Shown here: positions 38,279 through 47,048 of the stretch, piece after piece
Numbering within the stretch: position 1 is the stretch's first letter
Layout of the letters: every line of letters starts with the position of its first letter
DNA from: Lachnospiraceae bacterium M18-1
Lineage (GTDB): Bacteria; Bacillota; Clostridia; Lachnospirales; Lachnospiraceae
Direction: 5' to 3'
Length of the DNA stretch: 64,000 nt
NCBI GenBank assembly: GCA_000403295.2
Contig: KE159609.1
Location: 400,715-464,714 of the forward strand
Notes under the pieces: model-generated
The model's input: the letters and a program-made list of their open reading frames with translations, nothing else
Database searches by the model: none
Told to the model about the DNA's origin: nothing
Position numbers and translations under genes: made by a program

Positions 38279-40112
38279 AGAACAAGAGTATCATAAACCG
38301 TTCAGCTTTCGGATATGGATGAAAATGCTGCCGTTTTTCCGGCCATACAAAAAGTATTTTGCAATCTCCTTTATGCTGAACATTTTCCTTGCCGGTGTAG
38401 ATGTGGTTGTTCCGCTCTTCCAGAGCTATGCCATCGACCGCTTCATTACGCCCGGCAGCCTGGATGGGCTGCGGCATTTTGCGCTCCTTTACGGCCTGGT
38501 GATCGTGCTCCAGACGATCGCTGTCTATACCTCGGTCCATGCGGCGATCATCATTGAGATGAACCTGGGAAGGGATCTGAAATGGGCCCAGTTTGAACAT
38601 CTGCAGACCCTGTCCTTTTCCTATTACAATACGACTCCGGTAGGCTATATCCATGCCCGCGTCATGAGCGATACGCTGCGGATCGCCTCTTTGGTCGCAT
38701 GGGGGCTGGTGGATATGTTCTGGGCGCTGCTCTATGTGCTCAGTGTATTTACGATCATGTTTCTGCTGAATGTCCGGCTGGCGTTGGTGATCCTGCTGAT
38801 CGTGCCGTGCATTGCAGTTCTGACGGTGTATTTTCAGAATAAGATCCTGCACTGGAACCGGAAGGTGAGGAAGATCAACGCTCAGATCACCAGCGCGTAC
38901 AATGAAGGGATCACCGGAGTCAGGACATCAAAAAGTATGGGAATTGAAAAGGAAAATGAGAACGCATTTTTTCAGCATACGCTGGAGATGCAGCGGGCTG
39001 CGGGGCGCTCTGCAAAGCTGAACGCGGTCTATATCCCGGCGATCCTGCTGTTCAGTTCCGTGGCAGCAGCGGTGGTCCTGGCGCAGGGCGGCCATATGGT
39101 GCAGGAAGAGATCATGCGTCTGGGAACCCTGTCCGTGTTTATCTCTTATGCGGTCATTATTTTTGAGCCGATCCAGCAGCTGGCAAGACTTTTGGCGGAT
39201 CTGATTTCCTGCCAGGCGAATATTGAGCGTGTGACGGACTTGCTGGAGCAGGAACCAAATGTTGTAGACCGGGCGGATGTGATCCAAAAGTATGGGGATG
39301 CATTTTCACCGAAGCAGGAAAACTGGGAAAGAATCAAAGGCGATATCGTGTTTGAGGATGTCTCCTTTATGTATCCGGATGGGAAGGAATATGTGCTGGA
39401 GCACTTCAATCTCCATGTGCCTGCCGGAATGAATGTGGCGATCGTAGGAGAAACAGGCGCAGGAAAATCTACGCTGGTGAATCTGATGGGACGTTTTTTT
39501 GAGCCTACATCAGGGAGGATCCTCATTGACGGAGCGGACTATCGGGAGCGCTCACAGCTCTGGCTCCACAGCCAGATCGGATATGTGCTGCAGAATCCCC
39601 ATCTGTTCTCCGGAACCGTCCGGGAAAATATCCGGTACGGCAGGCTTTCGGCTTCGGACGCGGAGATTGAAGAGGCGGCCAGAAGCGTGTCGGCGGATCA
39701 GGTTGTGATGAAGCTGGAGAATGGCTATGAAAGCGATGTGGGAGAGAGCGGCGGAAAGCTTTCCACCGGGGAAAAGCAGCTCGTTTCCTTTGCAAGAGCA
39801 ATCCTTGCGGACCCGGCCATCTTCGTGCTGGACGAGGCCACGTCTTCGATTGACACCCAGACCGAGCAGCTGATCCAGCAGGCAACGGGGAAGCTTCTGA
39901 AAGGGCATACCTCTTTCATCATCGCACACCGGTTATCGACCATCCGGCAGGCGGACCTGATCCTTGTGGTGAAGGATGGAAAGATCATCGAACGCGGAAC
40001 CCACCGGGAGCTGCTGGAGGATAGGGGATATTATTATGAGCTGTACTCCAGGCAGTTTGAGGAAGAGGCTTCCATGAAAGTGTTTTCGGAAGGGGGCCGG
40101 GAAGGATGCTGA
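38265..40112 (+). CDS. ABC exporter half-transporter, consensus-Glu subunit
   Basis: 615 residues; the ATG at 38265 is nine bases from GGGAGG, better than the GTG at 38256. Walker A GETGAGKST, Walker B IFVLDEATSSID with the catalytic Glu, and H-loop IAHRLST. The signature motif is altered (LSTGEKQLVSF instead of LSGGQ), as expected for the subunit completing the degenerate site. Together with the upstream gene it forms one active and one inactive ATP site. It overlaps the MmcQ/YjbR gene by seven bases. Confidence 0.93.
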   Translation: MAAYEEQEYHKPFSFRIWMKMLPFFRPYKKYFAISFMLNIFLAGVDVVVPLFQSYAIDRFITPGSLDGLRHFALLYGLVIVLQTIAVYTSVHAAIIIEMNLGRDLKWAQFEHLQTLSFSYYNTTPVGYIHARVMSDTLRIASLVAWGLVDMFWALLYVLSVFTIMFLLNVRLALVILLIVPCIAVLTVYFQNKILHWNRKVRKINAQITSAYNEGITGVRTSKSMGIEKENENAFFQHTLEMQRAAGRSAKLNAVYIPAILLFSSVAAAVVLAQGGHMVQEEIMRLGTLSVFISYAVIIFEPIQQLARLLADLISCQANIERVTDLLEQEPNVVDRADVIQKYGDAFSPKQENWERIKGDIVFEDVSFMYPDGKEYVLEHFNLHVPAGMNVAIVGETGAGKSTLVNLMGRFFEPTSGRILIDGADYRERSQLWLHSQIGYVLQNPHLFSGTVRENIRYGRLSASDAEIEEAARSVSADQVVMKLENGYESDVGESGGKLSTGEKQLVSFARAILADPAIFVLDEATSSIDTQTEQLIQQATGKLLKGHTSFIIAHRLSTIRQADLILVVKDGKIIERGTHRELLEDRGYYYELYSRQFEEEASMKVFSEGGREGC

Positions 40113-40465
40113 AAGAGAGACAGGAGATCATAGACCTGTGTCTGAACTATCCGGGCGCATATGAGGATTATCCGTTTCATGATCCCAACTGGTGCGTGAT
40201 GCGGCATCAGGAAAATAAAAAAGTGTTCGCATGGATTTTCGAAAAGGACGGATACATCTGGGTCAATGTAAAATGCGACCCGGGGTGGATCTCATTTTGG
40301 AGAAATGCGTTTGAGTCGGTCATTCCGGCATATCACCTGAACAAGGCTTACTGGAATTCCATCATCCTGGACGGAAGTATTCCGGATAAAGAGATCCGGA
40401 TCATGATCGGGAACAGCTATGATCTGACTGCAAAAAAGCGCAGGAAGGAGGAAATGCGATGTTAG
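40106..40465 (+). CDS. MmcQ/YjbR family protein
   Basis: 119 residues, family length. Recognisable by the N-terminal LCLNYPGAYEDYPF, central FAWIFEKDGYIWVNVKCDP and C-terminal HLNKAYWNSIILDGSIPDKEI. The fold is CyaY-like and some members bind DNA; the cellular role is not established. It is translationally coupled to the ABC exporter upstream and overlaps the alcohol-dehydrogenase remnant downstream by seven bases. Confidence 0.88.
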   Translation: MLKERQEIIDLCLNYPGAYEDYPFHDPNWCVMRHQENKKVFAWIFEKDGYIWVNVKCDPGWISFWRNAFESVIPAYHLNKAYWNSIILDGSIPDKEIRIMIGNSYDLTAKKRRKEEMRC

Positions 40466-40584
40466 CGTACACCTATGTTTCGCAGGGCAATTTTCAATTG
40501 ACTGAGAAACCAAAACCGGAATTGGCGGATGCAAAAGACGCCATTGTGAGAGTTACATTAAAAGGAAAGCAGGGAAAGTTATGA
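40459..40584 (+). pseudogene. 5' remnant of a zinc-type alcohol dehydrogenase gene
   Basis: ATG with AAGGAGGAAA upstream, 41 codons, then TGA. The first ~35 residues (MLAYTYVSQGNFQLTEKPKP, then DAKDAIVRVTL) match the start of medium-chain zinc alcohol dehydrogenases, where IVRVTL is normally followed by the Cys-containing zinc motif. Here the sequence breaks to KGKQGKL and stops; the remaining ~300 residues are absent. The TGA overlaps the ATG of the PfkB kinase (ATGA), so the fragment may still couple translation into that gene. Confidence 0.75.
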
Positions 40585-41516
40585 CAGATATTTTAACGAT
40601 GGGCGAGATACTTGTTGAGATTATGCGTGAGCATGAGGATGTTCCTCTTGACCGGGCAGGGACGTTCAAAGGCCCTTATCCCAGCGGCGCCCCCGCGATC
40701 TGTATTGATGCGGCCGCACGTCTGGGATGCAGGACGGCGATCATCGGCGGCGTGGGAAAGGACGATTTCGGAAAATGCCTTTTAGACCGTCTGAGACAAG
40801 ACGGCGTGGACGTAAGCCATGTCCTTGAGAGCGAGGAGAGGGCTACAGGCTGCGCCTTTGTGACCTATTTTGGAGACGGCTCCCGGAAATTCATTTTCCA
40901 TATGGGAAATACGCCTGCTGTCGAGGCGAAAGCCCCCGGACAGGGTGAGTTTGAGGGCGTGAAGTATATGCATATCATGGGATGCTCCCTCATGTCGAAT
41001 CCGGTGTTTGCGCAGGAAATATTAAAGACGATGCGCATGTTTGCCGGAGAGGGCGCTAAGATCTCCTTTGATCCGAATATTCGTAAAGAGCTGTTTACGG
41101 ACGAATCCATCCATGAGGTGATCGGGGAGGTGATGGAGCACACCGGCATCTTTCTGCCGGGAGTCGAGGAGCTGCTGCTGATCACCGGGCAGGAGACGGT
41201 GGAAAAAGCGGTAGAGTCCTGTTTTGCATATCCGAAGATGGAAATCGTGGTTCTGAAAAATGGGGCAAAGGGAAGCCGGATCTACCAGCGTGACCGTGTG
41301 GAAGAAGTGGGCGTTTACCAGGTAGAACAGGCAGATGCCACCGGAGCCGGGGACTGCTTTGACGGGGCGTTTCTGGCAGGGCTTGTCCAGGGAAAGAGTG
41401 TGAAGGAAGCCGCGCAGATGGGAGCGGCGGCAGGAGCGCTCAATGCGGCTGCGTTTGGGCCGATGGAAGGAAAGATCAATCCCGGGACAGTGAAGGAAAT
41501 TATGGAAAGAGGATAA
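40581..41516 (+). CDS. PfkB-family sugar kinase
   Basis: 311 residues. N-terminal TMGEILVEIMREHEDVPLDR and GPYPSGAPAICIDAAARLG form the sugar-binding region; GGVGKDDFGKCLLDRLRQDGV follows; the C-terminal DATGAGDCFDGAFLAGL holds the catalytic Asp and anion hole. It resembles the fructokinase / 2-keto-3-deoxygluconate kinase branch; the substrate (ketose, tagatose or KDG) cannot be fixed from sequence. Its start overlaps the stop of the dehydrogenase remnant, which suggests an ancestral polyol or sugar-acid operon. 52 bp upstream of larB. Confidence 0.9.
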   Translation: MTDILTMGEILVEIMREHEDVPLDRAGTFKGPYPSGAPAICIDAAARLGCRTAIIGGVGKDDFGKCLLDRLRQDGVDVSHVLESEERATGCAFVTYFGDGSRKFIFHMGNTPAVEAKAPGQGEFEGVKYMHIMGCSLMSNPVFAQEILKTMRMFAGEGAKISFDPNIRKELFTDESIHEVIGEVMEHTGIFLPGVEELLLITGQETVEKAVESCFAYPKMEIVVLKNGAKGSRIYQRDRVEEVGVYQVEQADATGAGDCFDGAFLAGLVQGKSVKEAAQMGAAAGALNAAAFGPMEGKINPGTVKEIMERG

Positions 41517-41568
41517 TGGCAGACAAAAGCAGAATCACGCAAAAATGGTTGGAGGATTTCGAGAGAGA

Positions 41569-42318
41569 ATGGATGTAAGAGAAGTTTTAGAGCAGGTGAA
41601 GTCCGGTGGGATGTCTGTGGAAGATGCAGAACGGTATTTTCAGAAGCAGTCTTATGAAGAGATGGGATATGCCAAGCTGGATACATACCGGGAGATCCGT
41701 TCCGGTTTCCCGGAGGTCGTATTTTGCAGCAGAAAAGCGGATATACATCTGAAAAATATCTATAAAAGGCTATACGAGGAAAATGGAGAAGTATTCGGAA
41801 CGCGCGCCTCGCAGCGGCAGTACGAGGTGGTGCAGGAAGTGCTGCCCCAGGTCGTATACGATGATGTCTCCCATATTTTAAAAATAGAAGCAAAAGACAA
41901 GACTCGGATCGGAGAAATCGCGGTCTGCACAGCAGGCACGGCGGATATCCCGGTAGCCGAAGAAGCGGCCCAGACGGCAGAATATTTCGGGGCAAATGTA
42001 AACCGCATCTATGATGTGGGAGTCAGCGGCATCCACAGGATGCTGTCCCACCTGGACGTGATTCAGCGGGCCAACTGTGTGGTGGCTGTGGCTGGCATGG
42101 AAGGCGCACTGGCAAGCGTTCTGGGCGGCCTGGTCAGCCATCCCGTCATTGCAGTCCCTACTTCCGTCGGCTACGGAGCCAGCATGAACGGCCTGTCCGC
42201 ATTGCTCACAATGATCAATTCCTGCGCAAATGGAATCGCTGTAGTCAATATCGACAACGGCTACGGCGCGGGCTATATTGCCACCCAGATCAATCGGCTG
42301 GCAGTGAAAGGAGAATGA
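41569..42318 (+). CDS. larB: Nickel-pincer cofactor biosynthesis protein LarB
   Basis: 249 residues from the ATG at 41569 (MDVREVLEQVKSGGMSVEDA); GGAGG lies 13 bases upstream, and an in-frame ATG at 41545 is possible. LarB carboxylates and hydrolyses nicotinic acid adenine dinucleotide to give pyridinium-3,5-biscarboxylic acid mononucleotide, the first step to the Ni-pincer cofactor. Its AIR-carboxylase-like core is visible (VCTAGTADIPVAEEAAQTAE; VVAVAGMEGALASVLGGL; VPTSVGYGAS). It overlaps larC by four bases. Confidence 0.93.
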   Translation: MDVREVLEQVKSGGMSVEDAERYFQKQSYEEMGYAKLDTYREIRSGFPEVVFCSRKADIHLKNIYKRLYEENGEVFGTRASQRQYEVVQEVLPQVVYDDVSHILKIEAKDKTRIGEIAVCTAGTADIPVAEEAAQTAEYFGANVNRIYDVGVSGIHRMLSHLDVIQRANCVVAVAGMEGALASVLGGLVSHPVIAVPTSVGYGASMNGLSALLTMINSCANGIAVVNIDNGYGAGYIATQINRLAVKGE

Positions 42319-43853
42319 AAAAATTGGGAAATACATTATATCTTGAATGCTCGTCCGGCATCAGCGGGGACATGACGGTTGCCGCACTGCTGGATCTGGG
42401 AGCAGACCGGGAGGTTTTGATAAAAGCACTCTCAAGCCTTCCGCTGGAGGGCTTTTCGATTGAAGTCAACCGGATAAAAAAATCCGGGCTGGATGCCTGC
42501 GATTTCCTGGTACGCCTGGACGAAGCACATGAGAACCATGACCATGATATGGAATATCTGCATGGAACGAGAGTCCATGCCCATGGAGAAGCGGTACATG
42601 CGCATGGGAACGAGACACATGTCCATGTGCAGGAACCACCGTCGCATGTGCACGGGGACGAGTCGCATGCGCATGCTCATGTGCATGAGAGCGGGGAGCA
42701 TCATCATATGCATCCGCATGAAGACGAACACAGCCATTCACATTCTCACGGCAGTGGGGACGGACATCACAGCAGCCCGCATATCCACCGCGGTCTGAAC
42801 GAAGTTCTCTCCATCATCAGCCAGGCAGAACTCAGCGGCAGGGCAAAGGACACGGCAGTCCGCATCTTTACCGTCCTTGCAGAGGCAGAGGCAAAAGCAC
42901 ACGGTGTTCCCGTGGATCAGGTACATTTCCATGAAGTAGGCGCGGTAGATTCCATCGTGGATATTGTTGCGGCGGCCGTGTGCCTGGATGATCTGGATAT
43001 CACAGAAGCAGTCATCCCCAGGATCTGTGAAGGACAGGGATTTGTACGCTGTCAGCACGGCGTGATCCCTGTACCGGTGCCGGCGGTGGTCCATATAGTA
43101 CAGGCGAATCAGCTCCCGCTGCATCTGACCGGGACGGAGGGGGAATTGGTGACTCCTACCGGGGCGGCTATTGCGGCGGCCATCCGGACAAAAGGACAGC
43201 TTCCGGAGTCATTTGTAATAAAAAAGACCGGGATCGGCGCGGGAAAACGTACCTATGACAGGCCCAGCCTGCTCCGCGCAATGTTGATCGATGATGCAGA
43301 AAAATCTACGGATGCCCGTCCGGATGCGCCTGACGATCAAAATAATTCATGTAAAGCGCCGTCAGATTTATGTAAAAATGCGGACGATCCCTATGGAAAT
43401 ACGGCTCAGAAGGATGTGGTCTATCGTCTGGAAACGAACATTGACGACTGCACCGGCGAAAATCTCGGATATGTTATGGAGCGCCTTTTTGAAGCCGGGG
43501 CAAGGGATGCGCATTACACGCCGGTCTATATGAAGAAAAACCGCCCGGCATATCAGCTGAATGTCATCTGCGACAGGGAATCTGTGCCGGAGATGGAGAA
43601 GATTATTTTCCAGGAGACTACGACCATCGGCATCCGGAAAGCGGAGATGGAGCGGACCGTGCTGGAACGGTCTGCGGGAAAAATCTCCACATCACTGGGA
43701 GAGGCAGAGGTAAAGATCTGTATCCTGCCGGACGGAGAGAAACGCTGCTACCCGGAATATGAATCGGTGCGCCGGGCGGCAGAAGAGAACCGCATCAGTT
43801 TCCAGAATGCATTTGAAGAAATAAAAAGACAAGCGCAGGAAAAATATCAATGA
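42315..43853 (+). CDS. larC: Nickel insertase LarC with a very long His-rich domain
   Basis: 512 residues in one frame. LarC is a CTP-dependent cyclometallase that inserts nickel into the pincer. N-terminal LYLECSSGISGDMTVAALLDLG; conserved VHFHEVGAVDSIVDIVAAA and TPTGAAIAAAI; C-terminal part from VYRLETNIDDCTGENLGYVME. Residues ~71-160 hold about 29 His in some 88 positions (HAHGEAVHAHG, HAHAHVHESGEHHHMHPH), a nickel store. A ~35-residue Asp/Asn/Ser linker joins the two halves, which in Lactobacillus plantarum are separate ORFs joined by frameshifting; here no frameshift is needed. Confidence 0.95.
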   Translation: MKKLGNTLYLECSSGISGDMTVAALLDLGADREVLIKALSSLPLEGFSIEVNRIKKSGLDACDFLVRLDEAHENHDHDMEYLHGTRVHAHGEAVHAHGNETHVHVQEPPSHVHGDESHAHAHVHESGEHHHMHPHEDEHSHSHSHGSGDGHHSSPHIHRGLNEVLSIISQAELSGRAKDTAVRIFTVLAEAEAKAHGVPVDQVHFHEVGAVDSIVDIVAAAVCLDDLDITEAVIPRICEGQGFVRCQHGVIPVPVPAVVHIVQANQLPLHLTGTEGELVTPTGAAIAAAIRTKGQLPESFVIKKTGIGAGKRTYDRPSLLRAMLIDDAEKSTDARPDAPDDQNNSCKAPSDLCKNADDPYGNTAQKDVVYRLETNIDDCTGENLGYVMERLFEAGARDAHYTPVYMKKNRPAYQLNVICDRESVPEMEKIIFQETTTIGIRKAEMERTVLERSAGKISTSLGEAEVKICILPDGEKRCYPEYESVRRAAEENRISFQNAFEEIKRQAQEKYQ

Positions 43854-44689
43854 CAGAATATGAAGAGAAAAAGAGAAAGCTGAAAGAACGGATCCAGGTC
43901 TATGCCGGGGAAGGCTGCATTGTTGCATTCTCCGGCGGCGTGGACAGCAGCCTGCTATTAAAACTCGTATGTGAGACAGCAGGAAGGCAGGGCAGGAGCC
44001 TTTCTGACATCAGCAGCAGAATCTACGCGGTGACAATGCAGACCCGCCTCCATCCGGTCTGCGAGATTGAACATGCCCGAAAAGTAGCCGAAGAGATTGG
44101 GGCAGCCCATCTGGTCATTCCGGTGGATGAACTGGAGGAAGCAGGAATCCGTCAAAATCCGCCGGAAAGATGCTATCTCTGTAAAAAGCAGCTATTTACC
44201 AAAATACTGCACAAGGCCGAAGAACTTGGTGTCTGGAATATCCTGGAAGGGACCAACGGGGATGACCTCCATGTCTACCGTCCGGGATTAAGAGCAATCC
44301 GGGAGCTGGGAGTGATCAGCCCTCTGGCAGAGGCCGGGTTTACGAAAGAAGAGGTACGCCGTCTGGCAGAAGAATACGGTCTGTCAGTATCCGGACGTCC
44401 GTCCACGCCCTGTCTGGCAACCAGATTTCCATACGGAGCATCCCTTTCCTATGAAGAGATACAGAAGGTGGGGCAGGGGGAAGCCTATCTAAAAGGCTTC
44501 GGATTATATAACGTCAGGCTTCGGATTCACGGAGATATTGCGAGAATTGAGGTGGATCCGGACGATTTTCCCATCTTCATGCGGTATCGCCGGGAAGCGG
44601 TTTCTTATTTAAAAAGTCTGGGATATCATTACATTACATTAGACCTGGAAGGCTTCCGTTCCGGCAGTATGGATGTTGGGATCGTATAG
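43850..44689 (+). CDS. larE: Pincer sulfurtransferase LarE, three-cysteine ([4Fe-4S]) type
   Basis: 279 residues, overlapping larC by four bases. LarE adenylates the two carboxylates of the pincer precursor and converts them to thiocarboxylates. PP-loop SGGVDS at 28-33. Cys108 and Cys111 (PERCYLCKK) plus Cys188 (RPSTPCLATRFPYG) give the three-Cys set reported for cluster-binding LarE, in contrast to L. plantarum LarE, which sacrifices a single Cys. So this enzyme is probably catalytic through a [4Fe-4S] cluster. No larA (lactate racemase) is in the window. Confidence 0.94.
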   Translation: MTEYEEKKRKLKERIQVYAGEGCIVAFSGGVDSSLLLKLVCETAGRQGRSLSDISSRIYAVTMQTRLHPVCEIEHARKVAEEIGAAHLVIPVDELEEAGIRQNPPERCYLCKKQLFTKILHKAEELGVWNILEGTNGDDLHVYRPGLRAIRELGVISPLAEAGFTKEEVRRLAEEYGLSVSGRPSTPCLATRFPYGASLSYEEIQKVGQGEAYLKGFGLYNVRLRIHGDIARIEVDPDDFPIFMRYRREAVSYLKSLGYHYITLDLEGFRSGSMDVGIV

Positions 44690-44743
44690 TACAGGATGCC
44701 CGAAGGGTCTGTCATGTGAAAACTGAAAAAAAGGAATGTATTA

Positions 44744-46828
44744 ATGAACAAAAGAACCATTTCAATCATACATGAGCTCTGCGCTCCGGAAAAATCCATC
44801 AGCATATCCGGACTTGCAGGGCAGTTCGGCGTATCCCAGAGGACGATACGCAATGATCTGAATACAGTCAGCGATATTTTAAAAGAAAATGGACTGCCGG
44901 AATTAAAACTGAAAAGCGGGGGGCAGATCATCCGGGACCTGTCATTTGACCAGATTCTTTCCTTCGTTTCAGAAGGGGATTTTTATGCCTACAAGCTGTC
45001 CAAAGAGGAACGGATCCGGATCGCATCCGTCCTGCTCGTCACTTCATCTGAATATACCACATTGTCTGCGATTGCAGATATCCTGTTCGTAAGCCGGGCA
45101 ACTGTGATCAAAGACCTGGAAGGGATTAAAGCCTGCGTTCGGGAAAGCGGTCTGGAGGTATTGTCCCATCCGAGCCGGGGACTGCGTGTCCAGGGGGCGG
45201 AGAGCGATAAAAGAGTCTTTTTGCTCAAAACGTCAGATACTGGACCGGATGCGGCTTGGCAGGAACTTGTAACCGGGCAGATCCATGTACCCGAAGAAAC
45301 CAGAGCCATGCTCCAGAAGATAATCACAGAGCAGGAACATCTTCATAAATGTTACCTGACGGACGATTCGTTTCATAAAGTGCTGTTTTATCTGGAAATT
45401 ATGATCAACCGGAACCAGCAGGGGGAATACATGGAGGTCCGCAGAAAAAATATCAGCAGCAAGCACCAGATGGCACAGGATATCCTGGAACTGATCTCCC
45501 AATACTGTCATACCCATACAACAGAGGACGAGGTGCAGTTTCTGAGCGAGCTGCTTTCCATGGCCAGATACACCCGGCAGAAAACCGGCGAGGGGGATGC
45601 AGTGAAGCTGCAGTTTATTACCCGGCAGTTTATCTGGCAGATATCTGAAGAACTGCGGGTCAATCTGAACGGAGATTATGATTTTTTTGAAAATCTGTCC
45701 GCACACCTGGAATCCGTATATTCCGCCGCATCACCGGGCTATCCGGACAATCCGGTCATCGAGGAGATTTTAGAGGAAAACCAGGAGGTCGCTGCCGCGG
45801 TCCGGAAAAAGCTGCCCATTCTCCGGCAGTATACCGTCGAGCCTATTGAAGAGATTGAACTGGGATACATTACGGTCCATGTATGCGCGGCTCTGGAACG
45901 AAAAAAGAACAAAGAGATCGCATTTCATGTGATCGTGGCCTGCCACGCAGGAATCGGGACCTCCCAGCTTCTGCTGGAAAGGCTGAAAAAGCATTTTAAC
46001 TTTCAGATCGTAGATATCATTTCCGTGCATGAAGCGAAAAATATAGATACCGGAAAAGCAGATTTTATCATATCCACGGTTCCTCTGGAAGGCTGCGGGC
46101 TGGATCATGTGATCGTTTCCCCGCTGTTGACCGATGAAGATTACATCCGGGTAGGAAATAAGATCGACAGCCTGCGCAACAGCAGAAATCTTCCGGTCCG
46201 CAAAGAGGAGCATGAGATCACGGCAAAGGGACTCCTGGAAAAGCTGGATCCTGTCATCCGGGAGTCTGTCCCGGAAACCGCTCCGGAGCTGCTCCGGAAA
46301 ATCCGGAAGATTGTGGGTGAGTATTTCAATCAGACAATGGACACGGAATCAGAAGCAGAGCCGCCGTATCTGCATGAACTGCTGCCGTATACGCACATTA
46401 CGCTGGACGTGGAATGCTCAGACTGGAAGGATGCAGTGCGCAGATCAGGAGAAATACTGCTGGAGAAGGGGTACATTGAGGCACGCTATATTGACGCCAT
46501 GATCGGCAACATCGAAGAAAATGGTCCCTATATCGTTCTGTCTCCCGGATTCGCGGTTCCACATGAAGGGGTGGAGCAGGGCAGTATCAAGGTAGGCATG
46601 AGCCTGATCCGAATGAAAAATCCGGTGCCCTTCGGCGTAGAGGAGCTGGATCCGGTGGAGTTTGTCTGTTGTCTGAGCGCGGTAGACCATAAGACCCATC
46701 TGCGGGCATTTTTCAATCTGGTCAATCTGCTCAGGGATGCGAACTTTAAGCGGAGCCTCCACGAATGCAGGACGCCGGAAGAGGCGGCCGGGATTATTGA
46801 AAGATACGAGTATGAGACTGCAGAATAG
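44744..46828 (+). CDS. PRD-containing transcriptional regulator with EIIB and EIIA domains (BglG/MtlR type)
   Basis: 694 residues. N-terminal HTH (ISGLAGQFGVSQRTIRNDL) and second HTH (TLSAIADILFVSRATVIKDL), two PRD regions, an EIIB(Gat)-like domain with Cys ~400 (VACHAGIGTSQLLLERL) and a C-terminal EIIA(Mtl/Fru)-like domain with His ~607 (FAVPHEGVEQGS). Such activators sense PTS flux through phosphorylation of these sites by HPr and EII components. It lies 220 bp upstream of ptsH-ptsI, an unusual place: no EII transporter is adjacent, so it may control the general PTS genes or a remote locus. Confidence 0.9.
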   Translation: MNKRTISIIHELCAPEKSISISGLAGQFGVSQRTIRNDLNTVSDILKENGLPELKLKSGGQIIRDLSFDQILSFVSEGDFYAYKLSKEERIRIASVLLVTSSEYTTLSAIADILFVSRATVIKDLEGIKACVRESGLEVLSHPSRGLRVQGAESDKRVFLLKTSDTGPDAAWQELVTGQIHVPEETRAMLQKIITEQEHLHKCYLTDDSFHKVLFYLEIMINRNQQGEYMEVRRKNISSKHQMAQDILELISQYCHTHTTEDEVQFLSELLSMARYTRQKTGEGDAVKLQFITRQFIWQISEELRVNLNGDYDFFENLSAHLESVYSAASPGYPDNPVIEEILEENQEVAAAVRKKLPILRQYTVEPIEEIELGYITVHVCAALERKKNKEIAFHVIVACHAGIGTSQLLLERLKKHFNFQIVDIISVHEAKNIDTGKADFIISTVPLEGCGLDHVIVSPLLTDEDYIRVGNKIDSLRNSRNLPVRKEEHEITAKGLLEKLDPVIRESVPETAPELLRKIRKIVGEYFNQTMDTESEAEPPYLHELLPYTHITLDVECSDWKDAVRRSGEILLEKGYIEARYIDAMIGNIEENGPYIVLSPGFAVPHEGVEQGSIKVGMSLIRMKNPVPFGVEELDPVEFVCCLSAVDHKTHLRAFFNLVNLLRDANFKRSLHECRTPEEAAGIIERYEYETAE

Positions 46829-46918
46829 GCCGGATCCGGCCAGGCTGCCGAGAATACCGCCGGCCGGAGAACATTAACTTGGTGGAATCCATTTCAAAAA
46901 TATTGCAAACAATTATTC

Positions 46919-46947
46919 TTTTCCAATCCTCCATAAGGTGTTATGAT
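46919..46947 (+). promoter_or_regulatory. Probable extended -10 promoter of ptsHI
   Basis: TGTTATGAT (extended -10, TATGAT at 46942-46947) with only a weak TTTTCC at -35 (17 bp). A weak -35 fits activation by a regulator such as the upstream PRD protein. A perfect 14-bp palindrome, GGCCGGATCCGGCC, straddles the regulator's stop at ~46828. Confidence 0.45.
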
Positions 46948-47048
46948 GATAGCCAGAGAAGGAAAAGCGAATAAAATGCGGCAGAATTGATCTGAAAACC
47001 GTTTGGTCTGCCGCCGCTTCCATGAATAAAAAAATCAGGAGGATTATC

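Noticed and set aside
42315..43853. Programmed frameshift in larC
   Set aside because: The two halves are in one continuous frame here, so no frameshift is needed.
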